Assembly (NCBI GenBank): GCA_026120185.1
Contig: JANUWF010001179.1
Coordinates: forward strand, 1,343,501 to 1,407,500
Source: Voacanga thouarsii
Taxonomy: Eukaryota; Streptophyta; Magnoliopsida; Gentianales; Apocynaceae
Reading direction: 5' to 3'
DNA length: 64,000 bases
The first letter of the stretch is position 1. Each line of letters opens with the position of its first letter. The translations under genes and the position numbers were made by a program. Below, in pieces: positions 32,344 through 43,921 of this stretch. Below the pieces are notes generated by a model. It searched no databases. It had not been told where the DNA came from and saw only the letters and a program-made list of their open reading frames with translations.

Positions 32344-33830
32344 CAATCTTGGCTTGCAAGTAGTCTAGGCATAGTCTTGGTTGCCTCTAGGTTAAACTTA
32401 AAGATCTAACATACCTCTTTTACTTGGAGAGGTTAAAATTCTCATCGACACGAAAAGTTAATACTGTCACAAGTTACGTCCCGTTCTCAAGTGACATCAG
32501 CAACATTCTCACTTTTCTAATAGACTAAGAATTTTGTCTGCCAATTCTTCTTACTTTATCCTTAGGTTATGTGAGTCAAGATTCTATCCATCTCTTTGTC
32601 ATACTGAGCATGAATGACTAGTGAAGCTTGGACCGTCTACTTTCTATCTACAAAGTTGAACTTCTTTAAGAAGCTCACATGAAAGGCGGGGTGGATTTCA
32701 ATCTATCAGATAACTTTAACCTGTATGCTACTTTCCTAACTTTCTTGACAATCTTGAAAGGGTTATCGTACTTAGAAACTAGACCCCTATGTACTACCTT
32801 ATTGTTGATCTTTTTCTGAATCTAGAAAATTAGTTTGAGCATAACCTCATCCTCTTCTTGAAACTTCATATTTCTCGATTCTAGTCAGCATACTTTTTCA
32901 TTTATTGTTAGGCTAAAATCAAGCTATTACAAGCCCATTAATCAGATCTTGATTGGCTTGAGCAAACTTGTAAGTCGCAGGACATTAACCTCCACTCTAT
33001 TGTAAAAGAACCTCATAGAGCATCACTGATGTCTTACCTGTTATAAACTCAAATGGGATTATGCCAGTCGATGAAGACATGTGCAGATTGTAGCTCAATT
33101 GTGCAGTAGCAAACAACTCTACCTAATTCTTCTAGCCAGTATTGACATAGTGTCTCAAATAGTTTTCCAACAAAGCATTTATTCTCTCAATTTGTCCATC
33201 GGCTTAAGGATGGTTTACAGTGACAAATTACAATTATGAACTTAACATACTGAACAAAATCATCCAGAATCTTTCTGTGTCTTGTATCACGGTCATTAAT
33301 GATATCTTTTGAAAAGCTAAAGTATTTTATCACATTCTTGTAGAATAGTCTAATATCTTCCTCCACAAAACACGCCTTAGAAGTAAGGGCAAAGACCACA
33401 TGCTTCAAACATTAGTTAACTACCACAAAAATCAAGGTAATTCCTTTCACCTTAGGAAGACCAAAGATGAAATCCATAAAAATCAACTGCCATGGATAAT
33501 CTAGTATTGGCAAAGTTATAGTAGTTCAGCTTCTCTTCTTATTTTCGACTTGTCCAATTGCCAAACTAAATACGACTTAACATATGCCTTAATATTGTGC
33601 TCTATCTTAGGCCAGAGAAGCTGTCTTGACAAAAAATTCCACATCCATTTCATGACGCTATAGATCAAAGGTCTCCCTCAAGAATTATTGTCGACATGTC
33701 TCTATTGGGATATAAGCTTTACTTCTCTTGGCATAAAGTAATCTATCATCTATCTATTAGCATCTAACTAGATCTTTTCTCACATGGTCCAACAACTTTA
33801 TGTAGATTGTGTCTCTGTAACTCAACCTTC
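32344..33830 (-). pseudogene. Ty3/gypsy integrase
   Basis: Reading leftwards: AYVKSYLVWQLDKSK near 33560, then the core with KHVVFALTSKACFVEEDIRL and FSKDIINDRDTR at 33187-33408, NHP-stop-ADGQIERINALLENYLR near 33200, and VELFATAQLSYN ... SSSTGIIPFEF near 33050. These are the DDE core and C-terminal block of a plant Ty3/gypsy integrase. Many stops and frame shifts. A C-terminal chromodomain cannot be made out before the LTR. Confidence 0.85.
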
Positions 33831-34861
33831 TAATCCGGTTTAGGGACTCAAATTTTACTACAATAAGGGTTGCCATAGTCTTTTCCACTTATTTTTTACT
33901 TAGGGCATCTGCCACAACATTCTCCTTTCCTAGTCTATATACCCAATCAGAGTTAAATTTTAATAGAAACTCGAGCACCTTTAGTGGGGCTTACCAATTC
34001 AAAATAGTTTCTTTTTTTCTTATAATCTACTTTAATTTAGCCCTAACTAATCACATGCCCAAGAAAAATAATCTTCATTCGCCTGAACCCATGCTTCTCT
34101 TTCTTAATGTATAGTTCGTGTTCTCTAAGCCATTGGAACACCTTCTTTAGATGTGCCACGTCTTCCTCCAATGTCTGACTGTACACAACGATGTTGTCAG
34201 AGTTGCCCTTTACCCCCCCTCCCCATCCCTAAAAACAAAATTTTAAATCTTATAATTTACCCTAAAATTTTAAAAAGATCTTTTAAATTTTGTATTTCAC
34301 CCCTCAAAATTTTTAAAAAAATTATAGTATTCTCCTTCTAATATATTTTTATATATAGTTTGCCCCAAACTCCAAATTTTTTGTTCCTCTCTTGATGTCA
34401 TCCAGGTACATCACCACTAACTCATCCAAAAAGTCATAGATAACATCATTCATCAAGTTACCGAAGTTGTCAGAGGTATTGGATTGACCAAATGGCATGA
34501 CTAAGAATTTGTAGGAGCAATACCTCATTACAATAGTGGTTTTAGCTTCACCTCTCTCGCTAATCCATACTTACCAATAGCGCAACCAAAGGTCAATCTT
34601 CATAAAATACCTCCTTATTACCAACCAATCAAAATAAGTTCATAGCATTTAGGATTAGATACTTATTCTTAACAGTTAACTTGTTCAACACCCGGTAATC
34701 CATACAAAATCTACCTTCTTTTGGAATAGCGTCGGGACTCTATAAGAAGTTTTTGAGGGGACCATCCATCCTACCTTTAGCAACTCCTCAAGCTGCTTCT
34801 TCAACTCTTCCAACAAAGCAAGTAGCATGCAATAACGTGTTTATATTGGAGGAACAGTACC
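33831..34861 (-). pseudogene. Ty3/gypsy reverse transcriptase (RNase H not clearly readable)
   Basis: From 34861 leftwards: LLEELKKQLEELLKVGW, then PTLFQKK and VLNKLTVKNKY, then MYLDDI (catalytic YLDD) at about 34430. After the 196-bp insertion, NIVVYSQTLEEDVAHLKKVF and FLGHVIS. The N-terminal end is continued at 40537-40708 beyond the nested LTR. Many stops. Confidence 0.87.
34200..34395. mobile_element. 196-bp insertion inside the RT gene (flanking repeat TGTCA)
   Basis: It interrupts RT directly after the YLDDI codons. TGTCA is present at 34195-34199 and 34396-34400, so it looks like a target duplication. The insert is AT-rich with repeated C-runs (TTACCCCCCCT, TTTACCCTAAAATTTT, TTTCACCCCTC). 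No terminal inverted repeat is evident; class unknown. Confidence 0.6.
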
Positions 34862-37800
34862 TGATAAGTATTGATTTTATCAATATTTTTTAGGTCATTT
34901 TTGTTATTTTTGCCAAGAAATCATATTCAAATGACTCTCACTCTACCCCTTTACCTTTTTGTGTGTAGATTTTAAAGAATGAAGAGATATGATGAAAGAA
35001 GCTAAGAGCAAAAACAAAGTAAAACAGAGACCCAGCGGTGCCTTTTGGAAGTCATTGAGCAGCACCATCTGTAGGAGAGTTGAAAAACAGAAAGGGAAGG
35101 CAAAGTCCAAGTGGCACCTCCCAGGCTAGGCTGAGCGACACTGTCTACTTACTAGAAAATTCCACTGCCAAGACAATGCCCAAGCAGTACCACTTGGTGA
35201 TAGGAATGCAGAAAAATTGAGACCGAGCAGGGATATTTGTTGCATATTGAGAAGGGCTACTCGGTTCACAAAATCCTTCTCTGATTTAGTTTCTTACATG
35301 GATTTTGGAAAGTAAAAACCTAGTTAATGAAGAGAAAAGAAACCCTAAAAAGAGAAACGAGCAGGATGAAATACACATACATAGGCGACAATCGAGAGAT
35401 GATCCATATAAAGACTTCATAGAGAATGAAAGAGTATTGTTCGAGAGTAAATTATAGAGAAGAAGAAATTTAACTTATCTATGAGTGTTTTTCTTTTTTT
35501 CCATCTTTTTCAATTGACAATAATGTTTTTATTGTTTTAATTTAGTTGGATGATTAAACCTAAGTTTATGGCTTTATATTGAATTTTATTTTACTTAATT
35601 GATTCTTGGTTTAGCGTTTGATTACTTGTTTTGATTATCTTAAATCAATTATACTAGTTTGATTAGTCTAATGTTTGTTGTCTTTTGATTAACTCATGAG
35701 AGGGAATTAAAAAAGAGAACTACTAATCAATGAGAGAATAATATCGTTTAGAGATAGATATATTGATTTCTTCCAAATTTGTTTAAAGGATTAATGAGTT
35801 TAATGTATCTTTAAGTTAAGTTAAGTTAATGAGATAGAAATATCTCTTGATTTTGCTGAGGATAAGAAATTCAAAACTCGAGAGAGAGATTGAAGTTTAT
35901 AATTGTAATCCAAACTGGCACTAAATTGGTAATTGATTTGGATTGAATGTCTATTCAATACTTGGTAAATTCTTGGGGAATTTTGTCTAATTGCATGTTA
36001 TTAATCTTACCTTATTCCTTAACTTTTCCTATGATTGTTCTTATGTATTGCGTAATTATTGTTTAGATAAGTAGTTCTATTATTCTTCCTATCTCTTAAA
36101 TTTGGTGTGTTGAATAATAGAATTAAAGTGAGTAATTGTAACACCCCACTACCTAGGCCCATCAGGGCCGGGGATGTCGCCCCGTCTAGAGGACAAGGGG
36201 TCTTTATAACTAGGTTACATAATAATAAAACAAAATAAAAACTTTAAAATTAAACTTATTACAACCCAAAAGATAAGTACTGGAACAAATCCAAATAAAT
36301 TGTTTGCAACAATCTCTCAAAACATCACATAAAGTAAATAACATGAGTCTTCAAAGCATAGGCAACAATCTAGCTAATGACCTCCACAGCAGGATCTTCC
36401 TAAAAACATGGCATAAAAGGTGATGAGATAAAAATCTCAGTAAGCCCGTGTGTGCTTTGAGTGTTTCAGGTAAAATAAGTCATGTATGCAAGTTGTAAAA
36501 GTTTCATAAGGAAAAGTGCTGGCAAGCAAAAATAAATGTTAAAAATAAAGAGTGGCGTTTCGCTTTCCAAACTATACATGTGCACAATAAATACAACCAC
36601 TCAAATGGGTAGCCATGGGTTACCACACGTTGGGCCTCATGACTAAATAACGGTCAGAATGCCACACTTTGTGCAAGCTGACAAAAGGGTAGGTGTACGG
36701 CCTACCGGGTGAGACACTCCTCCATCTCTACACCCAAACTTACCGGTTGTCCACTCCGAAACACACAGTCCACAGGACTAAAACTTGCTAGCTCGGACCG
36801 GCATGACCTACCGGACTGGCATCCTATCCAGGAATGACTCACCCCTCAGAGGTGGCCACCTACTGAGAGACTTACCCTAACCCTTCAAAGACTAGTCCTG
36901 GTGGTCTACCCTGATTGAGTACTCAACGTTGATTGTCCCACTTGGGAGAAAATTGACCATAATCTGCTTTATTTGGAAATAGCAATTAAGGGTTTCTAAA
37001 AGTCTTGTCAAAGTTGGGTTTTAGAAAAAGTTTAGCATTTTGTGTAAAACTGCTTGTTTAACTTTCAAATGATTTGCTTGACTGAAATACAAAGGAAATA
37101 CAGTCCTTAATTGCCTTTGCAAAATAAATGTCCATATACATCGTATTTGGCTTGCCACAATAACTTTTTGGTCTTCACAAAACTCCATGTTGGAGCTTAC
37201 CTGATTCTTTGCTTGCTCAAACTCAAAAGTCTTCCAAGGTTGACCTAACCCCGCCTGGGGTAAACACAAAACATAAGGGTACATTCGAGCTATACCTGCC
37301 TTACATAAATAATTTCTTAGCTCAACTAGTTACAACCATGACTAGCCATGACCCTAATGTCCTAAGCTTTAAGGCTAGGTGATAAAGGATTTTATAAAAT
37401 AAGTTTTAGTTGATAAGTTAAAATAACTTGGGGTTCTAAAATAATTGCTAATAAATTATAAACTCAATTAATAATTCTTGAGTGTTATTTTTAATAAATA
37501 AACTAAGGTTTGAATATTAAGTCCTAAATAATATTAATAAATAGTGATTTAACAATAGCTTTATTATAAATAAATAATAAATTACAAACAATCTTTAATT
37601 AATTTTTAAATAGATAATAAATAATTAGTAATAAATAAAATTAATAATGAATGAATTATTTTAAATTTTAATTAATAAATAACAAATAGATTTTAATACA
37701 AATAATATTTTATTTATTATAAAAGATTTATTACCATATATATTATTTTTAATAAAAGATCTCATTTATTTGATAAAGAAAATATTAATAAACCAATCCA

Positions 37801-38439
37801 AATCTTCCTAGAGTTTCGAATTTTATAGAGAAAAATATAGTAGTAATTCTACTTAAGGTAATAAAATTTGTTAATAAAAATAACTTAGACTTAACAAAAA
37901 AAATACTCTTTCACCATGATTTTCCTATTGCTAGAAAGGATTCATGAACACATTCTCCAACATCAAATAATAAACCAATCCATTCAAGTACACATGCCTG
38001 ACTTATCACATACTATCACAAGGCTAACCCCCTCCTAGGCATAATCCTCAATCATGGCTTCAATGAAAAATAGAAACATAAGAGCTTAATCACCTTTGGT
38101 GTCATGGTCTCTAACATGCTTCAAACATCCATAAAATTCATTAAGCACGAAGAACATACATGGATTCAAAAGAAAATTCATACAACTTAGTCCTATACAA
38201 CAATCATCATGCCTTAACTTCACCCCTTAATCCACATGCATATACTCAATCCCTTATCCATATTTCATTCTTCCTATCAATATCTAAGAGATATGAATAC
38301 TGAATTAAAAGAAGAATTAAAGGAAAATACTTGATTTGATGAACACTTCGATGAAGAATTAAGAAGGTCCACGCGATTGAGAGCCTTGAATGATCCAACG
38401 GAAAACAGCCATGGTTGATGGTTGATCAACCATTTCGGT

Positions 38440-38443
<4 letters not shown>

Positions 38444-38489
<46 letters not shown>
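38444..38489. repeat. (AG)n microsatellite
   Basis: Forty-six bases of AG repeat followed by GTGTGTG. Confidence 0.95.
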
Positions 38490-38491
<2 letters not shown>

Positions 38492-39965
38492 TGTGTGCAT
38501 TAGAACGGTACAATCGAATGGAAGAGGATGAACAAGAAGGTTGTTCTTGACTTACCTTGTTGATGTTCTTGAGACCTTCAAAGAAAAGTTAATTTTGATC
38601 CGCTTGGAAATTCTTGTTTACGAGGTTTTGTGTTATAGATACCAGAAATGAAGTTTAGGGATTAAATGGAAGTGATTTGGAGTATTTGAGAGTGATTGGA
38701 GGTGTTTAGAGTAGGGTTAGGCTTGAAGAAGGTTAGTGTGTGTTCTTGGTGTTCTAGGTGAAAATGGAGAGAGGTTGAGAAAATGCTGCACAAATTCTGG
38801 TAGAGGCTGGCCGAATGGTCTAGAATGAATGAGAGTTTCGGTTTTCAGCAAGAAGGAGAGGGAATGATCAGATTTTATTTGAAATTTAAATGGAGGAAAT
38901 GGTGGAGATGTTTAAGGTGAGAGATTAGCTAATGGTGTTTGATCAATGAAGGTTTCTATGCTCTCCAATGGTGCCGGCTGAACCAGGTGGTCTTGCTGAA
39001 ATGATTGAAGGTTAATGTTGCTCCAAGGCTGGCCAAAATTCAGTCTTAAATGGCAGAGAAAATTCTGGTTTATTTGATTAATTCAAGAGTGTTTTAATGG
39101 AGTAAAATGTTGGAATTATTTGAAGTTTCAAAAAGAGTTTGAATAGAGTGATCTTAGGAGTGTTTTGAGGTGTGGCTATGGAGTCCATATGCTCAAGGTA
39201 AGTGTGGGGTTAATGGTGTTCAGTTTATGGCTGATCAAGGACCAATTCTTCAGAAGTTGAAGGGTGATTTTCGGCCTAGGCTTGAAAGAAGCAAAGCTGG
39301 AAAAATTCTAGTTTCAATGTTCAAGAGTTTCGAAGGTTGATGAAAGATTTTTGTGCAGAATTTGCTGCACTTCTCCAACCCGATTTGCAGCTGTTCCTTG
39401 AGAGGGTTTGAAGGTCTTTCTAAGGTGGTTTTCCAGCCTTCTTCCTGGAGAAATATAGAGGAGTTTTGCTGGCTTGAAGATGAATCAAAACAGCTTCATT
39501 TACTTGGTTGAAAGCTGCGAAAATGACCAGAATTTTTCCTGGTTTTGCACAGTTTATGCAGTCCGAAAATTGCACAGATTTTCCAGCCTTCAAGCCACAT
39601 GAAATGACCATTTTTCTGGCAGAAAATGAGTGGGTTTACCAGCTGAATTTTTGAAGAAATGGTCTGCAAACATTCTGAAAAATTTCCAGATTTTCCTTTA
39701 CTAGAATATGAACAACATGAAGGTGAGTTTGAAGGTGCTATCATGGTGATTGATTTTCTCTTGGAAACCCTTCCTATTTCTCCTCCTACTTTCGGCCAAC
39801 TTCCCATCCTCCAAAGCTGATTTTCGAAATTCAAGGTGGAGGGATTGTCACATAATTTTTTTTTTTTTTTAGAATTTAAAAGAAAGGATTTAATGGTTTT
39901 AAATTATAAAGATGTTGGACAAGCTAGAGGTAATAAAAGGACAAGAATTCCTCTAGAATGAATGT

Positions 39966-40033
39966 CCTAATCTTATCCTCATGTCCTAAAAAGAATTCCT
40001 CTATTCTTTTTAGGACATGAGGATAAGATTAGG
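39966..40033. repeat. Perfect 31-bp inverted repeat with a 6-base loop
   Basis: The arms 39966-39996 and 40003-40033 are exact reverse complements (starting CCTAATCTTATCC and ending GGATAAGATTAGG) around the loop TCCTCT. The element at 5992-9158 shows no such hairpin at the matching place. Confidence 0.95.
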
Positions 40034-40049
40034 TAATCATGACAAAAGA

Positions 40050-40120
40050 TTAAATGATGAGATTCGAACTCATGACCTTAGAAATTAATTCCAAAGCTCT
40101 AACCACTTAACCACACTAAC
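40050..40120 (-). tRNA. tRNA-like pseudogene inside the 4.2-kb LTR
   Basis: On the minus strand TGGTTAAGTGG fits the Pol III box A consensus and AGTTCGAATCT fits box B with two changes, about 32 bases apart. A cloverleaf can be drawn: T-stem ATGAG/CTCAT around a TTCGAAT loop, an anticodon stem TTGGA/TCTAA around a 7-base loop ATTAATT, and an acceptor stem with about five of seven pairs. The apparent anticodon would be TAA. The unpaired acceptor positions and the location in an LTR argue against a functional tRNA; a tRNA-derived segment or SINE relic is more likely. Confidence 0.5.
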
Positions 40121-40536
40121 TGTTGTTCTTATTTTCTCACCCATATATTCTTCTTATTTAATTCTCAAGCTAACTTCCTATTCTGACCTCAAGCAAAATT
40201 ACCATTTTACCCCTCCTACTCGATAAGCATAACTAAGTATTTTAACCTATAATCCACAATTCTAAAGCACATAAAATCATTCAAAAACATATATATTTAT
40301 GCAAAATAATATGTTATGCATTCCCGACCCCATTACTCTAGGGTTGGCTTTAGGTGGGGTTTCACAGTAATGGTGCTTGCTCTTTGAGGATCGATACTTG
40401 TTAATACCCTATACTATACCTTATGATGAATATACTTGCTCTAAATATGTGGTTTGAGGATTAATATTTTAATTAAAACTTGATAAATTGTGAGCTAAAA
40501 AAGAATGAATTTTTTTTACACATAAAACACACATCT

Positions 40537-40708
40537 GGAGACCAACTCAATCTTGTGGTTCGTTGCATGTTTGAGGGTAAGTGTTTTGACAACTCTTTTT
40601 GCATAAAATCCATAAATCATCCAGTACACTAGCTACTTCATTCAAGACCTCTTGATAGACATCCTTCTTAATATCTACCAATATAGTAAGGTAAATCATC
40701 TCACCATG
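40537..40708 (-). pseudogene. Ty3/gypsy protease-RT linker
   Basis: Minus-strand translation gives HGEMIYLTILVDIKKDVYQE and VASVLDDL, then HKIELVS, the linker before RT in plant Ty3/gypsy elements. It joins the RT segment across the LTR at 34862-40535 and the protease segment across the element at 40709-43916. Confidence 0.8.
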
Positions 40709-41370
40709 TGATATGAATCCAATTATATCAAGGCCCAAGGATCTGTTACAATTGCCTAGTGGACAAATTACTAAATCTAGGGCTAAAGAATTAAAAGATT
40801 CTTTGCAAGGCTTTATATCAAATTGGTGACAAGAGGTGTCTACCTAATATATAGAAGGCTTCCATAAGACCCAAACGTCATCAAATATCTTTATTTTAGA
40901 TATTGGAGAGCCCAAAGAGACATGTAGGCTTACAAGTGGCTCAAAGAATTACAATAAATATTCAGAAGATATTCTGTAGATTGTAGTAATATCCCTCAAA
41001 GAATCACAATGAATATTCTGAAAATATTCTGTAGATCATAATAATATCCCTTAATATTTTGTTACTGTTTTCGAGTTATATTCCTTTAGAAAATTGTCAT
41101 AATTGAGTATATCTATTTTCTTTAGAAATTTTTTCTAGTTACCTAAGCTTTTTACATAATTATTTTAGTTATCTAATCACTTTAAAAAAATTATTTTAGT
41201 TGCCTAATCACATAGGCATTTGTCATAATTGAATGTTTTAAGTAATTTCTTATTTTCTAAGTATATAAGGACTTTTAACTATTGTGATAAGGAGACATTC
41301 AATCATTAATACAAATATAAGTTCTATTCTCTTTACAAGAGTACTTTCTTTGATTCCTTAGCGGACTTGA
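40709..41370 (+). repeat. Left arm of the inverted-repeat element
   Basis: Matches the reverse complement of 43255-43916 through ATATAGAAGGCTTCC, ACGTCATCAAATAT, ATTGTCATAATTGAGTAT and GAGACATTCAATCATTAATAC. The match is lost after AGCGGACTTGATAG. Confidence 0.85.
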
Positions 41371-42756
41371 TAGAATTTAAGAACTCAAAAAACATGGAAA
41401 ACACCCTCGAATCCTTACAGGATCTATGCTAAACATGTTAATAGAGACTTGGTAGAGTATCATACCTTGGAGGCTTAATAGAATACTGTCTTCTTTGGAG
41501 CAGAAAGGCGTTGCTTCTCGCGAACGCCCTCTACAGGTTGCACATTGTGAACTAAGTCTAAAACCAAGGATTGCTATTGCTTAGGGTTAAGGAGGTTATC
41601 TATTTCTAGAGAATTTCTGTGAGAAGAATAAAAAGGCAGATAGATAGAAGACAACACCTAGGCTATATATCTAAGCTATCAAAGTCTGTTCTTACTTGTC
41701 CTCTCGATAGCAAAATTAGAGAATAATCAGAAGTCTGTCTTATCAAGACTCTCCGTTTGAAATCAATTTTCAAACATAGATAGAGTCAGCTTCCTAGATA
41801 AAGTGGTAATTATTTAACAAATCTACCAATCCAAATACATAGACCTAGTCCAGATACAATGAATTGGGACACATTTTCAGATACATCAAATCTAGTCACC
41901 AAAAAAATAACCTAAATTGTTCGCTTAATGTGTGACTCTATAAGTTCATTTAACACTGGTTGTGTATCCAAAACATATTTAGAAAGCCCACAAATTATAA
42001 GTGGTTTTTAGCAAAATATTATAACTATCTAGGTTAAAATGAATATCAATGATCTCTCTAAACCAAACCACAATCTAATATTTAGTCCTTTTTGTCATAC
42101 AATATCCCAATTAAGTATAAGGCATGGAGTATGCCATCCTTATATAGTTTAATCAACTATTTCTTAATTTTCAAGTAAACTATTCAAATAAGTAATAACA
42201 ATATCTCTTTATTGATATATTTGAGTACGACCATATTTTTTAACAGCTTAACTTATAATGGGGGCTCATGGGTATCTCTCTTAATAATGAGAAGAACAAA
42301 TTCCTTTATTATCATTTATATTCATTTCTCTGACTTATTTCATATCCAATAGTAATCTTATCAATCATTTGGTTAAAAATAAATTAAGATAATGTCAAGA
42401 TATAGATCCATCAAGTAGAAAAAAATTGATGATTTCAAGTTGAATGACTTTGAATATCATTCTTTGGAAAGAAAGTACTTGTAACCTGTCCTATAAAGTA
42501 TTTTTATAGTGGGTCATGTTCAATACAATATTCTCTAATATTTATTTATATTTTGATTTGATATTTCATATATCCATGACCAGTAAAACATAGTCTTCAA
42601 GCTATAAAGAAATTAGTTTTAATTTATTATTATTTCACCAATAATAATCGATTAAGGACAATTTAGGAGTAATCATTCTACTTGCTATAGAGTTTTATTA
42701 TTAATTCATGTACTTAATGACCATATAAAAAAACAAGTAATATCACCTAGTAAATC
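41371..42756. other. Unique interior of the inverted-repeat element
   Basis: AT-rich DNA with no open frame worth naming and no recognised polymerase motif. It may hold remnants of the element's own interior or a further insertion. Confidence 0.5.
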
Positions 42757-43073
42757 ATCACAATTGAGTATTTCTATTTTTCTTTAGGAAATTATTCTAG
42801 TTGGCTAACCACTTTAAAAAGTTATTCTAGTTGCATAATTACTTTAGACAATTGCCATCATTGAATGTTTTAATAAATTTCTTGTTTCCTAAGAAGTCTA
42901 ACTCTATATAAGGGCCTTCAACTATTATAATAGGGAGACATTCAATCATTAATATAATTATGAGTTTTATTCTCTTTGTGATAATTCTTTCTTTAGTTCT
43001 TTAGCGGATTAAGATACATTTTTTATAGCGAATGATTGATCATTCTTTAAGTGATATCACTTAGAATCTTATA
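42757..43073 (+). repeat. Truncated third copy of the arm sequence
   Basis: Plus-orientation copy containing CTATATAAGGGCC and GGGAGACATTCAATCATTAATA. It faces the right arm across a 122-base spacer (43074-43195), so 42757-43530 could fold back on itself. Confidence 0.8.
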
Positions 43074-43195
43074 GTGTTTTGCCTGCAAGTTTGTGGTTTC
43101 ATTAATGGTCTCTAGTTCTTCTAGTTTAAGGGTTTGAGGTTGATCAAATCAAATTGTGCCTTGGGAAAGTTAGCCCTATCTTAATCGAAGACCCT

Positions 43196-43916
43196 AGGTA
43201 ATATTACTTAAAAGATGATCAATCATTCGCTCCGAAAAAGGTAACTTAGTCTACTATGGGGCTAAAAAATAAACTCTCACAAAGAGAATACAACTTACAA
43301 TTGTATTAATGATTGAATATCTCCCCGTTATAATAGTTGGAACCCCTTATATAAAGTTAGGCTTCTTAGAAAATAAGAAATTACTTAAAATATTCAACAA
43401 TAACAATTACCTAAAGTAATTAGGCAACAAAAATTATTTTCTAAAGTGATCAAGCAACTAGAATAATTATCTAAATAGATTAAGCAACTAAAATAATTTT
43501 CTAAAGGAATTAGAAATACTCAATTATGACAATTTCCTAAAGGAATAGGACTAAAAATGACGACAAAATATTGAGGGATATTGTTGTAATCTACAGAATA
43601 TCTTCAAAATATTTGTTGTAATTCTTGAAGGGATATTGCTGTGGTCTACAAAATATCTTTAAAAATATTCGTTGTGATTTTTTGGGATACCCGCAAGCCC
43701 ACACTTCTCTTTGGGCTCTTTAGTCTTCAAAATAAAAATATTTGATGACGTTTGGACCTTTTGGAAGCCTTCTATATTTTCAATAGATATCACTTATCGC
43801 TAATTTGACATAAAACCTTACAAAATGTCCTTAAATCCTTTGCCCTTGATCTAGTAATTATTTCACTAGGCAATTGTAATGGACTTGTGGGCCTTGAGAC
43901 GATTAGATTCATATCA
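43196..43916 (-). repeat. Right arm of the inverted-repeat element
   Basis: Minus-strand copy of the arm. It extends about 60 bases further towards the centre than the left arm, where it pairs with the third copy (GCGAATGATTGATCAT in both). Confidence 0.85.
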
Positions 43917-43921
43917 CCATG

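Larger units (their letters stand above)
36137..40366 (+). mobile_element. 4.2-kb solo LTR, TGTAACACCCC family (TSD GTAAT)
   Basis: It starts TGTAACACCCCACTACC and ends GTGGGGTTTCACA, with target duplication GTAAT at 36132-36136 and 40367-40371. It shares its ends, the GGGGATGTCGCCCCGTC block, the CACACGTTGGGC motif and a tRNA-like stretch near the 3' end with 5992-9158. It has no internal LTRs, primer site or polymerase motif. It contains an AG microsatellite, a perfect palindrome and a tRNA-like fold, listed separately. Short ORFs (for example 39420-39834, minus strand) resemble nothing known. Confidence 0.83.
34862..40535 (+). mobile_element. Athila-like LTR inserted in the gypsy RT gene, itself split
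   Basis: It starts TGATAAGTATTGATTTTATC at 34862. After the nested 4.2-kb LTR it resumes at 40372 and ends about 40535, where GAGGATCGATACTTGTTAA and ATATTTTAATTAAAACTTGA match the tail of the solo LTR at 12890-13060. A GC-rich patch lies at 35030-35230. On either side the minus-strand gypsy frame reads HKIELVS and then the PP-rich RT start, so the insertion is between protease and RT. The exact right end and target duplication are not resolved. Confidence 0.75.
40709..43916. mobile_element. TG...CA element with about 660-bp terminal inverted repeats (TSD CCATG)
   Basis: It starts TGATATGAATC and ends GATTCATATCA, with CCATG at 40704-40708 and 43917-43921. Removing it restores the gypsy frame (minus-strand GLRHG then EMIYL). 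The two ends are diverged reverse complements over roughly 660 bases (40709-41370 and 43255-43916). Each arm begins with a readable Ty3/gypsy-like stretch (LQLPS followed by a TKSRAKEL/TRSRAKDL motif) and then LTR-like sequence with a TATATAAGG box. A partial third copy in plus orientation lies at 42757-43073. The 5-bp duplication and TG/CA ends point to a retroviral-type integrase rather than a DNA transposase. Confidence 0.78.

Noticed and set aside
39420..39834. Minus-strand frames of 63 and 112 codons
   Set aside because: Inside the 4.2-kb LTR, overlapping each other in different frames, no recognisable domain.
40050..40120. Functional tRNA gene
   Set aside because: Acceptor stem is imperfect, box B has two changes and the locus is inside an LTR; called tRNA-like only.
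40709..43916. Mutator-type DNA transposon
   Set aside because: The duplication is 5 bp with symmetric TG/CA ends; an 8-bp shared flank (TCACCATG) exists only because the element's own TCA end adjoins CCATG. No transposase motif seen.
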